A DNA stretch of 64,000 nucleotides from Opisthorchis felineus (lineage: Eukaryota; Platyhelminthes; Trematoda; Opisthorchiida; Opisthorchiidae): assembly GCA_004794785.1 (NCBI GenBank), contig SJOL01002939.1, positions 319,115 to 383,114 on the forward strand. The letters run 5' to 3'. Positions 26,701 to 39,300 of the stretch are shown piece after piece. The notes beneath the pieces were generated by a model. It did no database searches, was not told where the DNA came from, and saw only the letters and a program-made list of their open reading frames with translations. Position 1 is the first letter of the stretch; each line of letters starts with the position of its first letter. The position numbers and the translations under genes are program-made.

Positions 26701-28518
26701 AATAGGACGCTCAACAGAAGCTCGTGAATATAATCCTCCTCAACTGGATGTGCCGCATGAGGGTTATGTATGTTGTATGCTAATTCAAGGTGGTATATCC
26801 CGATCTTTCGAAGATCATTTTAAATGGAACTAGGGCGCTCTTTGAACAACGAACTAAACTAAATAATATAATAAATCAGAGATTTATTTGGGTCTCCGAC
26901 TAACACCAGAGCAAGCGAATGTGCTCCGACATTTTTTCGGACTAAATTTCAATTTAGTCCAATGAAGCCTGGATGATGACCTTTTAAATTTCCACAGGTT
27001 GAAAGCTATTCCGATGACTATCCTTAGAGTGAGTAGCAACATAGACTACCTTCGTAGAATGACTAAAAACAGCTAGCTTTAAAAAGTCCTAAACTTACAC
27101 TAGCTCAGACGAAGCGAAAATTCTCAATCGAGTGAGAAGTGACTGCAATTCTAAATCTTCGCCATGTGCTTACTGCCGGTTTGTATTCAAGTAGAAGATC
27201 TGAACTCGTCCCCGTATTGCCACTCCTCTGTACTTACGCAGGCTAGTAGTCTAGTGAATGACGAGCTACTACCAACGTTATACAGACCCGAGAATGTATG
27301 CATAGGGAACTTCAGTTCTGCGGGACAATCAGACAAACGGTAAGACTGAGCTAATAAGAGGGCAACCGCTAATATTCAATGAAATCGATAAACAAGCACT
27401 AAAATTATGCACGACAGTGTTAATACCAGAACCCTTCTCATCAATACTTCAGTTTGAGATCACCTAGTGTTTACGGAGGTGTCTCGCCGGACTTGATGTC
27501 TTGGGCATTAAATTGATAAAAATTCAATAAAATAGGGAAACGTCTAAGGACTGCAAAAATGTAACCTTGACCAAGCATCGATTGCCGATAATTCAAAAGT
27601 GCGAAAATCTCAACGGTGCACAGAATGGATGAACCACAAGTCAGAAGAATGGAAAACTAACCATGCTATTCAGAATTATGCGTACGTAGACAAACTGCTT
27701 TTTAATGTTCCAGAACAAAAGCACGATGATGTAGGTCAGCACACAGCACTGATACCGTTAAACATTAAACCTGTAAGACATACTCAAACTCATCTGTATG
27801 GTGATCCACATATTTAATGGTTACCATCTTAAAAACAAAGGTGTCACCGCTCACATCCACCATGCTGTAAGCTCACAACTTCAAAATTCCGCGATTTCAT
27901 CATCAAACTGTTTTTTGAAATCCTAGTTTTAGCTCATTCAGGGACATTTACTAGGAAACATGACTGCTTGAGAGCAGTTCAGTGTCATTCCTGACTTCCG
28001 GTGACTGTCGTTGAGAGTCTGATGATTACGAAACCCGACCTTCGTTAGCACTTTTTGCTCATCTTCAGGTATATAATTACCTCTTTGACTTCATGGTATC
28101 CAAGTGCCCATACATTCGGTCGTATGTTACAAGTCGAATGTTGAAGGACGCACACTGCAGTATGCTCTAAAACTGGTCAGTCAGCCATTTACTTTTAGAC
28201 ATTACGGTATGCCAGAACCGCAGTTTCCCGAAAATGCTCATCTAATGTCAACACGTGCTTGAAAAAAGCTGTCGTCTAAAGGAGTCAACTCAAAGTCACC
28301 TGTGGTTTAAAACCGCCTCGTCTAAGGGAAAATCGCTATTGAATTTAGCTTGTAAGGACGCGTTATACGTGATTATCTCTGAATTTTGGTCTCTAGATGG
28401 GGCCAGTGAAAAGCACTTCTATCCTATAGGTCTCTCATACTGATTGTGAGCGTATTTTAAATTTAAGCGCCAAAAGAACATGACATTTTGTATGATAGAA
28501 ACATCTTCAAGAACTCAC
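20765..28518 (-). other. Meis intron d-e (inside the homeodomain)
   Basis: 7754 nt, GTGAGT donor and TACAG acceptor, phase 2, interrupting the Trp codon at homeodomain position 48. Contains a short family 1 remnant at 26545-26615. The block 24950-25660 looks compositionally different (purine-rich stretches, CpG-containing) and may be an old dispersed repeat, but I found no second copy here. Confidence 0.85.
26545..26615 (-). mobile_element. family 1 short remnant
   Basis: Plus-strand text ACAAGGTTGCTGAAAACTC then CCAACAGCCTGCTGTCC matches the 3' flank of the family 1 HHR read backwards. The core 5' half is missing. Only about 70 bp remain recognisable. Confidence 0.5.
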
Positions 28519-28595
28519 CAGTTGTTGACTTGTAATATGGTCAATCCGGTGTCTTGTGCCAACTGTTTTTTCTGTTCCTCCGAAGGGTAAGGATG
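28519..28595 (-). CDS. Meis: Meis exon d: PYP loop and homeodomain helices 2 to 3
   Basis: 77 nt: 25 codons plus the first two bases of the Trp codon. The acceptor is TATCCAG before CAT CCT TAC; the donor is AACTG then GTGAGT. It encodes [20 protein letters not shown] then LQVNN, residues 507-531. PYP (508-510) is the three-residue loop extension that defines TALE homeodomains. The following segment is helix 2 and the start of helix 3, the recognition helix. The intron interrupts codon W48 of the homeodomain, a position shared by MEIS-class genes across animals. The exon is too short to be found as a long open frame and was located by its sequence. Confidence 0.97.
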
Positions 28596-31500
28596 CTGGA
28601 TATTTTTAAGGGGTAAAATCAATTTCAGATATTAATTTTTTCGTAAAACAGGTAAACATGCTTTCATTTGGATAATATATTTTCGTTGTAGGCGCGAGTT
28701 GTTTTGCAAAACTGGATTTAAACTGACTGTTCGTACTTTGCGGCGACATCGATCAACCTAGAACAAAGAAACCAACCACCGTGTATGCTACTGTATGCGT
28801 TGTTGACGAATATACGCAGTTATACAACAATAGCATCGGTCTTTCTTCAACTTATTTTTGCGAAGCAGCTTGAATTATTAGGAAGACTAGGTACACGCGT
28901 GTTTTCACCATGATTTCTCACAAAGTGTGATTGCATTTCATCCGAAAGTATAGACCATTCCGGTTGTAAAAGTAGCTGAGAAATATAACTTCGAATGTAC
29001 CTCTGGCGAACGTGGTACGGAAACTTCAAATACCGCGGGGTCACTGTGAAAAGGAGCCAAATAAACTATCTCCCAAGTACAACGAATTCATGATTACTAG
29101 CACAATGCAGACAGGGACAGACACTGGTGACTATGTTGGTTTAGAGTTAACCAGTTGAACTACGACGACTGCCGGTCCAAATTATACTACACACCTGTAA
29201 CCTAAATACATTTGCGGTGATGTCTCGCCCATCGTGGATGACTGACTGATGTCAGTGTTGAGCTCTTGGTTACAAATCTAGAGAACCGAGATGGACAATG
29301 ATCGTGGTGACCCAACCTCTACAAGAGCTGCCGGCCAAGCCAGCGACCACGGGTTTTATCCCGGGATTCCAGTGCCAGTCTTCCAGGTTACTTTTTGTGG
29401 AATTGGGTGCTCAGTCAAGTACCCACAAGGTATCTTGGCATAAGTCCCGGTCACGACTTGCAAGATTTGTGCCAAACTTTTGTTAACACAAGGTCCTTTT
29501 TACCTTATGTCGTAATCTCTACTCCACACCAATATATTTTCAAGTCCACTGTTTTACTCTAAAAGGGAATAATCCCCCCAGTTGCAGAAAGTAACGAGGG
29601 TTAGCGCATTTTTCCTCAGTTGACTCAAATGAATTATCATGTTGCTCACAATGAAATCAAGGCTGGTCTTTGTCTTGGAGTGTGACTGAAGAAACCCCTG
29701 AGTATCGCATGTGTTGCGCTCATCTCGGGATCTCTTAACTCTAAGATCAATGGGGGTGGACTTTGTGTTGTTTAGCATTCTTCCTAAGAAAGTATTATGC
29801 CCTGTTAGAAGTATTGTGTGTACGAAACCATATATTCAGTTCATGTGTTCAGTGAACAGTGTGGTGTGCCCAAATCCTGAATGTTCCAAACACAAGGAAC
29901 ACTGGTTGCTCTAATGACGTCTTGCAGACTCCACGTCAGAGTACAGAACTTATGTTGAATCAATTTCACCCTTATTGATATGCATAACTGTATACTGTGC
30001 GCCTCTTTCACAGTTTGGGGACAGCTAATGGGTGCCAGCGAATTAAGCCTCCTCTAACATTCATGATAGCGCATCCCCGCATGGTCGATCTAGCCAACTG
30101 GATTAACCTCGTGCTCAAATAACTAATGGAATGCAACCAAGTGTATTGTTTTCTACCGCTGAGGCGATTGTGAGCTAAGGCGGTTGCATTAAAAACTCGT
30201 TTCTCGAGAATGCTCTACTAGTGGGATATTTAGCTCAACTGTCGTATTGGATCTGTCATTGATAGACACGCTTGAATGCGTAACCGAATGATTTTCTCAC
30301 TATGTGGAATGATTAGTCTTATCTACTTGTAGAAGACCCAGTGCAGCTCCACGAGTGCAAAAGATAATAGTTAGTAGTAATTAGGAACTCATTTTTTCGT
30401 CCATTTGCTTTGGCTCAGTTAATAGGTTCAGATGAGTTATCATTTGTGTCGCTCCATAATTTGCTCCTGTGAAAGGCTTCATCGTTCACTTGAAAAGTGT
30501 ACGAAAAATATACAAAAAGCACAACTTGGCATTTGATTTGAAAACACCTAATCTGCTCGTATTCAAACTCGATCATTCTATTTGTAAGTCATCGTGGATA
30601 GTATCTATTAATTTGGCAGTAATTTGCCATAGGCAGTCGTAGCCTGAAAGAAACAATATGGTTCAATATAAGTGTGAACAGTACTTAGGTGACAAGGCCC
30701 ACGGGACTTGTGATAACACAGCCTTAGTGTATTACTTGAATTAAGAAATCCAAGCACGCAAATCATAGGAAAGACACTTGTGGGTAGGAATATATAATTG
30801 AACTCTCCTTTTTCGGGCAGAAGCCCTACCGTTTGAACTACAGAAATGGGCAATGCATATAAAATTTATACATCTAGAGTTCATCTGTAATCCATCGGTG
30901 CTATATATCCTACATCAGAATCGTTTGTTTTTAGCAGATTGAATGAATGAGAGGGCTTTTCACGGGTCGGGAATTCTTTTCAAAGTTAAAATTAGGCTGA
31001 CAGCTGACGATGCAGAAGACGTGATTTGAAACACTAGACATAATGGACAAGTAGGCATTCAATAAGCATCACTTCCCCGCTTTTGGTTTGAGAGATTAAA
31101 CTGTGTAGAATACTTAGTCCAGAAAAACTAGAATAATGGGACACATGCACAGTGTGCAAAAGCTTTGAGGACACATGCTGTAAGTCCTTGAATCTATTTC
31201 TTACATTTCTGAATGTCCCCAAAAGCCAGGTTCCCAAAACACATCTCCTGTTTAAACTGTTGTGAACCAATCGGCTGCAGACATCCTGTGTCTACGTTTA
31301 GAGCAACTAAATGATTGGTGTTCGGAATGTTATCGCTTTGTACATTCAAGTGTATCAAGGACTTTTATATGGGGAAAGTTATGCAGGTTTTGGAAACCTG
31401 TAAAAAGTCTCCGTATTTAGAAAACTGTACCCTCTGAAGAGTTTGTTGTGAAGGAGGAATGGCCTCAGAAGAGATCGATTTTAGTTGATCCTCTGAGGAA

Positions 31501-32199
31501 AACGTCAATGGCAGAAGAGACTATATCAGGTGGGCCCTTTGGGACAGTCCTCTAGATGGAAAAAAATGTAGCCGAAAATTAGCCGGCATCACGTGCCATT
31601 GTTGTCCCTTTAACCTAATGAAACCATTGAGACGTATTCTTCCTCTGAGTGAGGCTCTTCTGCTATCTCAGCATTGGAATAAACTTTAAAGATTCAACTG
31701 AAAGTGGCCAATTCTGCCAACGATACTCCTGGATCAGTCAACATCTGCCGGAAAATTCCACAACTCACCTTATCACACCGACTCCCGGTTGTACCTTCAA
31801 TATTTTCAAGATATGTTGCCCAAATAACAAACGATCCACTATTACCTTCTTCGGGGAGGAGCCGACTACTCTTGCTATGCTATCCCACCTTTCATTTCAT
31901 TCCTCTTTCTAATAAGGCATCAATTGATGCTCAGCTTAAAGCTCAGTAAGTTTGGTATTCGCACCAGTTAACTAGACTGGCAAATCCTGTGCGTATCTTA
32001 TCCTGAGTCCCAGTAGAATTAGGTTTGTACAGATGTGATGGCTTTTGATTTTTACAATTTGAAAGCATGAGTGCAGATCAACCAAACGTATCTTCGGAAA
32101 AAGATGAGAGAGGGATTTCGACTGCCTTGTGTAAAGGAAAGGACCCTCGGTCGCGTTTGGTACGCAAATAAGATGGGCGCAATCTGATTTGCAGCGTAT

Positions 32200-32540
32200 A
32201 ACTATTCAGGTAGGTGAAGTCCCCAGGTTTCCGACAACCATATATTCTGCTTGAACCTAGATTGGACAGAATTTGACAGGTAACCTCAGGTGATTTCAAC
32301 TGGAGGCTCAAGTGAATTCAGCCGAATTTCTCGTTTAGGATGATCGGTTGTCGCAGAGTTTTCAGCAACCTTGGGTTGTGTGTTACGTTTAGACAATGTA
32401 TTGCGATATCTCGGATATCGTACCAATTGAAACATGAGGCATCCTGGTGCAACACATTTAGTTGACGCAAACCATCATAAACGAGAGATTCCACAGGATT
32501 CAGTTGACCAAATTCGTATGCAAATGACAGTATTTGTCAA
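32200..32540. mobile_element. family 1 composite copy (inverted left part, sense right part)
   Basis: The left part (32205-32280) matches the family linker on the minus strand (CAGGTAGG, GTCCCCAGGTTTCC, CTTGAACCTAGATTGGAC). The right part is sense: GTTTTCAGCAACC (32359), GTTACGTTTAGACAATGTAT, ATATCTCGGATATCGTACCA, AACGAGAGATTC and the ATGCAAATGACAGTATTT end. The HHR core is lost between them. Confidence 0.6.
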
Positions 32541-35353
32541 ACGTATTCCCTATAAGTACTAATCTGCTAAAAGGATCGCCTCCAAGGACTAAATTAATGG
32601 TGCTCTTTTCTTCACCAATTTCAACTGCTCGTTTGTTGCAACCTTTGTGTTCCTATGTGGCTAGTTTCCATACCGGAGTAATTTAAGAGACTGAAATAGA
32701 ACGCAAACAATTAGGTGGCCACAGAAGTTGATTGTACCTACCCTTGAAAAAATTTGATTGTTGTAAGGAATACTACTTAGATGCGAACGGAAGCCTGAGT
32801 GCAATTTTAGCTTTTCTTGCTTGAAACATAAAATATCTGGTCAGAAGATACTTTCGACAAATTCCTTCAACACAATCAACCATAGGCCATTTTGGGAAAT
32901 GTCAGGGGCTTTCAGACTCTCACAGAATGTGTTAATGTGGCTAAACGAACTCCAGGCTGAAGGTGATATTTCGTTCCACTGGAAAATGATGAAAGAGGAA
33001 GGCGAGGAAGTGCTGAAATATCTACCGTTTCTAATCCCACTTAAAGCCCAAATTTACACGACCCTTGTTATTTGTCCGTTTGTGGTGGGAAACTGGCCAG
33101 CAACTCTCCAAATTGAGCTACCCAGGAGAAACTGTATGAACTTTCTGAACTGGGTATTATTTTAGAGGCTCTCACTGAAAGCCTCTGGTTGTCAGCATTT
33201 TATATGGAATATTGAGTCAACCCCACACCCAATTCTCCCTAGGTGAGACAGTGGAAACGTTTCTGTCTTCAGGCTTCGGGTGTCACTGATTTGGTCATTC
33301 AACTCACAACCGGTATCAAGGCCTTCGCTGGATGGCATTTAGTGTCCTGGACAACGGTTCGTGCACTCTAACGGCTGGGACCCGTGAGTATATCTCAGGC
33401 TTCTATGCAACTTCTTGGGCATCACCATGGTTAGTGTGTACGGCTACCTCAACTGAAACAGAGATATCGTTGTCTTGGTGCTCAGTCGGAGAAGCTTAGT
33501 CGGATGGTTTGTTTATCTTTAGGGTCGCCCTAATGAGGAAGCTAATCTCAGCATTCGAAATACTTATGGGACTTACTTATACAAGAGACTCTGCTCGCTC
33601 AGAGCTAAAATGATTGCCGACACCTAGAGACAGTGATCTGAAACTGAAATAAAAGAGACACCGCTCTGTGCTTACATCGGTCAGCAACTGGAACAAGCTC
33701 TCATTAGGGTAAAGAGGTTTAGGCTTTGCTTGAACTCTTCTTAGTGTTTGTACCGATAAAATATATGCTGACCATGGTTGACTTCTAGGAGGCAGCCGCT
33801 CACTTCATTACACTCTTTCCTCAATAGCGACTGCTCCACTTACTTCCTCTTATGTCTCACTGTTCTCATTGATCCATTTAATTTTACGGAAATTCCAAAG
33901 TCAGCAGTCGGTGTAATGGGCCAAGATGCTATGATACGATATTTCGGGTGCGGTCGGTAACCTTTATGAAAGGCCTTTAGTCTTCTTGGAAAAGGTTGTT
34001 AACGGTCCTCGAGAGTTTGGTTCATAACATCTTATTCCAACGCGCTGCCTCTTGACCTGAAAGTCTCACTACTACAGACCACATGGCGCTCAGGGATTAA
34101 GCTAACGGCCGTGAATCTGCAGATATCTTGGTATCATGTAGTAAGGAAAGAATGTCTTCGCACATTACGACTACTTTGTATTATCCTGCAAAACCATGAA
34201 CAGCAATGAAGAGAACAATTGACCGACTCTGTTGTTTTCGCAAGCCGGTGAATTAGCTGGAGCTTACGAAAGTAAGAAACTGGACACTTATCTGGCTTAT
34301 CACCTTTGTTCTGTGGAACAGCTTATAATTGCCACTGTGAATGAAAATTAGCTCAACTTGCTGTAGGTGCTAGTAGGCTGACGTGATAGAGTGAAAAACC
34401 TAGTTTGCGGATGGTAGAGGGTGTGTGGATGTGAAATTGCACGGAATAGTGAACCGGTCCACTGATTATGCTTCTAACTCCAAGCCAAAATGTAAACTAG
34501 CAAACGAATATGAAAAAACCCCTTCGACTAATGACCAACTGAAGCTGGTACACACAACCGCACACAAGCTGTCTGGTGCAATACGTCTAAAATGCATGCC
34601 ACAGTTGAAGACTTGGGTAGGGAGAACAAAGCGGGGTCATTGGATCTCTCCACAGAACACGTGATATTTCACTATTATTATTATTATATTGTTATTGTGG
34701 TGACTGGGGTTCATCGTTACAGTTGCCGATACTACCACAGATATGCGACCGACTGAATTAGCTTCATCGTCACATATTCTGGGCCATCCTCTTGGGTGAT
34801 AGCAAATTTATCGATACTTTAAAATTGGATTAAAACACCTATGAGACGGCCTTTGCATGATGCTTATTTGCTCAGTCGTAAATCACCACTGGAGGAAATG
34901 AACCTCGTTGTTCTTTGGGATGCTCAAATCTATCAGTCACTCTCAGGCATCTTTAACATCCATTAATCGTTTCTTTTTAACGACGTACGGAATCAGTAAA
35001 AGCGGTACACCGAACTGGTTCCGTTAACAAAATAATGTCTGTTCAACTTAACCAGCTCATGATCCGGAATTAGGCCGCTTGAGGAACCATTCTTATACAG
35101 TTCATATATAGATTTTTCCCTTGACGGTGTTTCAAGGAAGTTGAAGCGGTTAAAAGTCGTTGCGTTGACGAAAGTACTGCAAGCGAATTTATTTATCTAT
35201 CTAAGCACAATAAGGTGCATATTTCTTAGTTCAAAGTGTCGTATAGCGTTGAATGACGTGAACGCGTAATTATTTTTCACTATGACTACTGATTCATTAA
35301 ATTCACTGAATTTTCTCAAAATTCCTGAACATACAATATGAAGCAATTATCCA

Positions 35354-35485
35354 CTCCGGCTACAAGGTTGACGAAAACTCGTCGACAATTACTACCTATT
35401 TCAATCTCCTCGAGGCCCATCAGATAGGCGTAGTCCTCTTAGTTTCCATCAACTTTCTGTGTGACTTGAAATCCAAGCTATGCGA
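35354..35485 (-). mobile_element. family 1 remnant with degenerate HHR
   Basis: The minus strand shows GCCTAT (35424-35429), CTGATGG (35417-35423, last core A changed to G), an eroded stem II, GAAA (35399-35402), AUAGGU in place of ACCGGU, and GACGAGTTTTCGTCAACC. The flanking linker CTTGAAAT is also present. Not expected to cleave. Confidence 0.55.
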
Positions 35486-36133
35486 AACTGGGGAAGTACA
35501 ATAATTTCTTAACTGAGTTGTGTAGCAAATTTATTCAAAGAATATCATAAAACGATAAATTGGGCTGGGATTCATTTGAGTTTGCTGTTAACACCAATTC
35601 AGTTTGGAATGACTTTGCTTCGATAGTTGTACATCCCCCGCTCATTCTGTACAAAGTGTTGGTGTGGTAAAAATGGAACTGCCTAAAATACAATCTGTCT
35701 CATATTAATTTCGCGCATTACAGGCCAGCATACATCAAAAGTGCGTGGACTACGACGCAGCTGCTTGTGATTTGTTCTGGGAGGTGTCTGTAACATAGAA
35801 CCCAGCGCGTATGCTGATGTTCGAGCAGTTTAGTTCAGCCGCATTCACTCTGTTGTGCCGCTCGTCCTCCAAGTCATATAAACTTCGTCGTATGAAGTTC
35901 CAGAGAGAGAGAAATGCACAAACAAGCTGTGACATTTTCTCGTTTCCGAGCAACTGGTGTACAAACCGAAACTGGTGGGCGTATTAAAACATCCTCTCAC
36001 TGATGAGATAGCCGAACGTAGTCCCCTCTGCCATCTATGGTCAGTCATTCACGGTTTACAGCAAAAGTCTAGATAACTGATGTGTGGCCATGTGGAATTC
36101 GATAGTGTATCATTATGGCTCATTTATACTTAC

Positions 36134-36306
36134 CGTTAAATGTTGAAATAACCAGGCTCGCATGATATTTGTGGCCACTTTTGGAAAAATCCCTCGTTTC
36201 TTCTGACGTTTTAAATCACTTCTGGAGTCCGACTCCAAATCGTCCATTGCGTCCTTTTGAGAGTCTGCGGTTTTATGTGGGAGAAACATTGAAGAGTTCA
36301 GGTGGT
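36134..36306 (-). CDS. Meis: Meis exon c: acidic stretch and homeodomain N-arm plus helix 1
   Basis: 173 nt; two bases complete codon 449 (AAC, Asn), then 57 codons to residue 506, ending in phase 0 at ACG before GTAAGT. The acceptor is ATGTCAG with a poor pyrimidine tract. An acidic run ([13 protein letters not shown]) comes just before the homeodomain, as in other MEIS proteins. The basic N-arm KRQKKRGIF begins at about residue 481 and doubles as a likely nuclear localisation signal; helix 1 ends AWLFQHLT. An upstream in-frame ATG spans the acceptor but is intronic if the splice is right. The exon break after QHLT, just ahead of the PYP loop, matches MEIS genes generally. Confidence 0.96.
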
Positions 36307-39300
36307 CTGACATTTAATCAAACTGGTTTGGAAATGGCATAGCTTGTTCAGGATATAACTTATTTTATCCAAAGAAAAAGTCTTGTCGATCGAACTGATC
36401 CAGCTGGTATCGAGTTACATATGGGAGTTAGGCCTTTGTTTACGGCGAAGGAAGTGATCGATTTATGGTATGACTGGGTTAGCCAGCTGATTGATTGGCT
36501 TTCAGTAGCTGGAACGTCGGGTTCAATCAAGGTTCCGAGCTTCAATCGCTGCCACTTGGAAAGAACGGCTTATCTAGTCCAGGCATGAGAGATCCCGGAC
36601 GGAGGTGTTGTGGGTACATACGTTTGCCATGTGACAGGTGTTGGACGTCTAATTCAGTCCGGTTGCTAAAATTTTCGGTCGCAGATGAAAGCACGGGAGC
36701 TTTGTTAAAATGTGAGTGGCTTTACAGCATATAACACCGACAGATGGTTACGATGTGTCAACCCGTCAACCGTCTGCCACATTGTGGTGTGCCTGCGTTA
36801 TCATTTGACTTCAAGTGTTAAACAAACAGGCAAACATAAGCAATTTTCATGTTTACATTCGTGTGGAATGTGGTTGGTTGTATATGTGTTTGTCTGCAAC
36901 GGTAGCCAACTCAAGTGGGATAGAACACCGACAACTTTGCTATTCCACTAGATAAGGAAATTCCCACCTTCCTCTTAGATAATGTTGGGTGGACTGCGCT
37001 ATTCATGAAGAGCAGCAAATCTAGACCATATGGGTCCAGTGGTGTTGCCATAAACACGAACGGCACAAACCTGGAGATTAAGTAACTCGCTAACCAAGTG
37101 AACAAATCGGCTGATGACGCAAACGATTTAAGCTATCTTTCAGGAAGAGCAACCAGCAGCTGCTGAATACACCACAATTGAAGTTGAAAATAATGTTCAG
37201 ATTCGTAATGTTGCCCGTCTCGGAGGGTAAGCAGCTAAGCTTTTCAGCATAAATGGGACCAAGCGGCTAAACTTAGCCTTCACTGTTTACCACAAAGGCG
37301 ACAGTTCAGCCTCGGTCTTGTGAAGGTATTTCCAGGACTGAGTGAGGGTCTCAACCTTTGCCGGGTCAACTTCTCTGCTTTGCAATAAACAACACACCCA
37401 AAAAAAGAGCACGCCTCCTCTGCCGTAAAGTTTACAAAGAGGTCATTTTTTGATATCTGTAGAAGTCTAGATAAGTGGAAACACTTTGTCGAACCCGGTT
37501 ATCTTTCAAACGTTGAACTCATCTTCCGTAGCTGAGCTGTTCAGACGGTGGCCTAAAACCATTGCGTGTATCCGAATAGCTTTCGCAACTCCAACGGGTC
37601 GACGAAGACCGTGGCATACGCAGGACGTATTTTGATCCGCAAGGGGCTAATACGCGCTGGCATCGAATGCCCGAGAAGTCGGGATCTAAAATAAATGTTT
37701 CTATCACTCATTTTCTTCTGAGAAACATGTACATAGATTATCAGAACGAAGGCTGATGATCTATTTGGCACTAGGAGTCACCACTTATACTTTGATGAGA
37801 GTGATTTTATAGCGGAAGTTATCGGTAATGTCCGTCATTCTCCATGCAACCCAAACTACCTCCAATCAACATATTTAGCAATTCACCTGAATTATAGCAA
37901 ATCCGGCAAACTTCCCTTGTAACGCCAGGTTAAGACTTCTAATTATGGGCAAAGCAGTGTAGTATTAAAAAAAACAGGACAATCCTATTAGTACAAATGA
38001 TTGTAAGTGGGTTTACACTTGGTTTGCACTGCTTCATGTAATTTTACAGCACCAAAGGAGCTCTCTGAGTTTTATTTCTGTAGGCAGATGCAGCTAAGCC
38101 AAAACAAGAGACTTTGTGGGGAACAACACGCAAAGAACTTGATTAGGCCACTTTTCGGTAAGCTGCCATGTTCTCTTCGAAAGATAACCAGAAACGATGC
38201 TTGACGATCCCTTATCTGGGACAGCCTACATTTTTGTTCTTCCGGTTTTGTGGTTCGAAATGTGGCTAGAGCTTCCAAAAAATATTTTATCTATTCACAG
38301 GCACACGAGTAAAACTGATAGAGCTTGAAGCATCAATATGACAGACTGTGCTGTAGCCATGCTTCCAACCACAGTAAGCAGCCTTCTGTCGTCAGTTCAG
38401 TTTCCTGATGCTGGATTGTGAGGCGATCGTAATCAAAATCATTTTTGGACGCATGAGATAGTGCCACCACAACAACCTTCATTAGAACGATAGCAGAATG
38501 CGATGTAACTAGCTACAGTGGGAGCCATTTGGAACTTCATCAAATGTCTCTTTAGGTTACATTGTTCGCCTATTTATTTTCGGGGCGGTAAATAACTGAG
38601 ATAGAGGTCAGTTGCTCACCATAGAAGAACTACCCCAAGTGTTCATTAACCATTTTTATCGGCGAAATGGCAATGAACACAGTTACACTACATAATAGAC
38701 TTCCAAATCTCGAAAACCTCAAGAAACTGTTGCGCTTTAGGTGAGTCCGAGTAACATGCCGAACCGGAAAACTTTTTAAGCGCTCGTGGTGGTAGACTAA
38801 TTTTGAATGCTCTCCGGCTACAGTAAAATCGAAAGTTATGGAATCATTGTAACCTCTATATGGGATGAATACCAGTCATATAGCCGTTCAGTAATCTACA
38901 AAAGTGAAATCTTAACTAGGGGCTCACGAGCCGTATTATGCTACACTAAAACGAACTTTTAATCTGCTTGGCGTATGCCTGGTTATAGGACAAGGTCAAA
39001 AGCAATGGATAAAAACGAGGTGCCCAGATAGCAGTTCAGTAGTCTCGAATCTGCTTGCGGCTATCCCTGAACACATCAAATTATATTACGGTCACCACAC
39101 GCACATTAGGCAAGCTCTGAAAGGATATAATATTACGGCAAGTGGACTTTTGCTTCTTCTTATGCGTAAGTACCATCCAGGAAGGCCAGCACAGTACGAA
39201 CAGTCCTACTTCGTAAAGCTTTGCTGCTATCCTCTGTGTGGCACTAACAGTAAGGTCAATGAAGACACCTATGTGTTAACATAATTTTCGTTAGGTTTGT

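Larger units (their letters stand above)
28596..36133 (-). other. Meis intron c-d (inside the homeodomain)
   Basis: 7538 nt, GTAAGT donor and ATCCAG acceptor, phase 0. Contains family 1 remnants at 32200-32540 and 35354-35485 and a short ATT run near 34672. The 114-codon plus-strand open frame at 32821-33165 has no recognisable domain and no relative here. Confidence 0.85.

Noticed and set aside
28019..28036. CTGATGA, three bases, then CGAAACCC: hammerhead-like words
   Set aside because: There is no stem II between the two core strands and no family 1 or family 2 flanks; most likely chance or a very decayed relic.
32821..33165. 114-codon plus-strand open frame in intron c-d
   Set aside because: No domain, no splice context and no relative in the window; compatible with chance in DNA of this length.
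37205..37240. GCCCGTCTCGGAGGGTAAGC resembling a 5S rRNA internal region
   Set aside because: The match is short and the surrounding sequence does not follow 5S rRNA.
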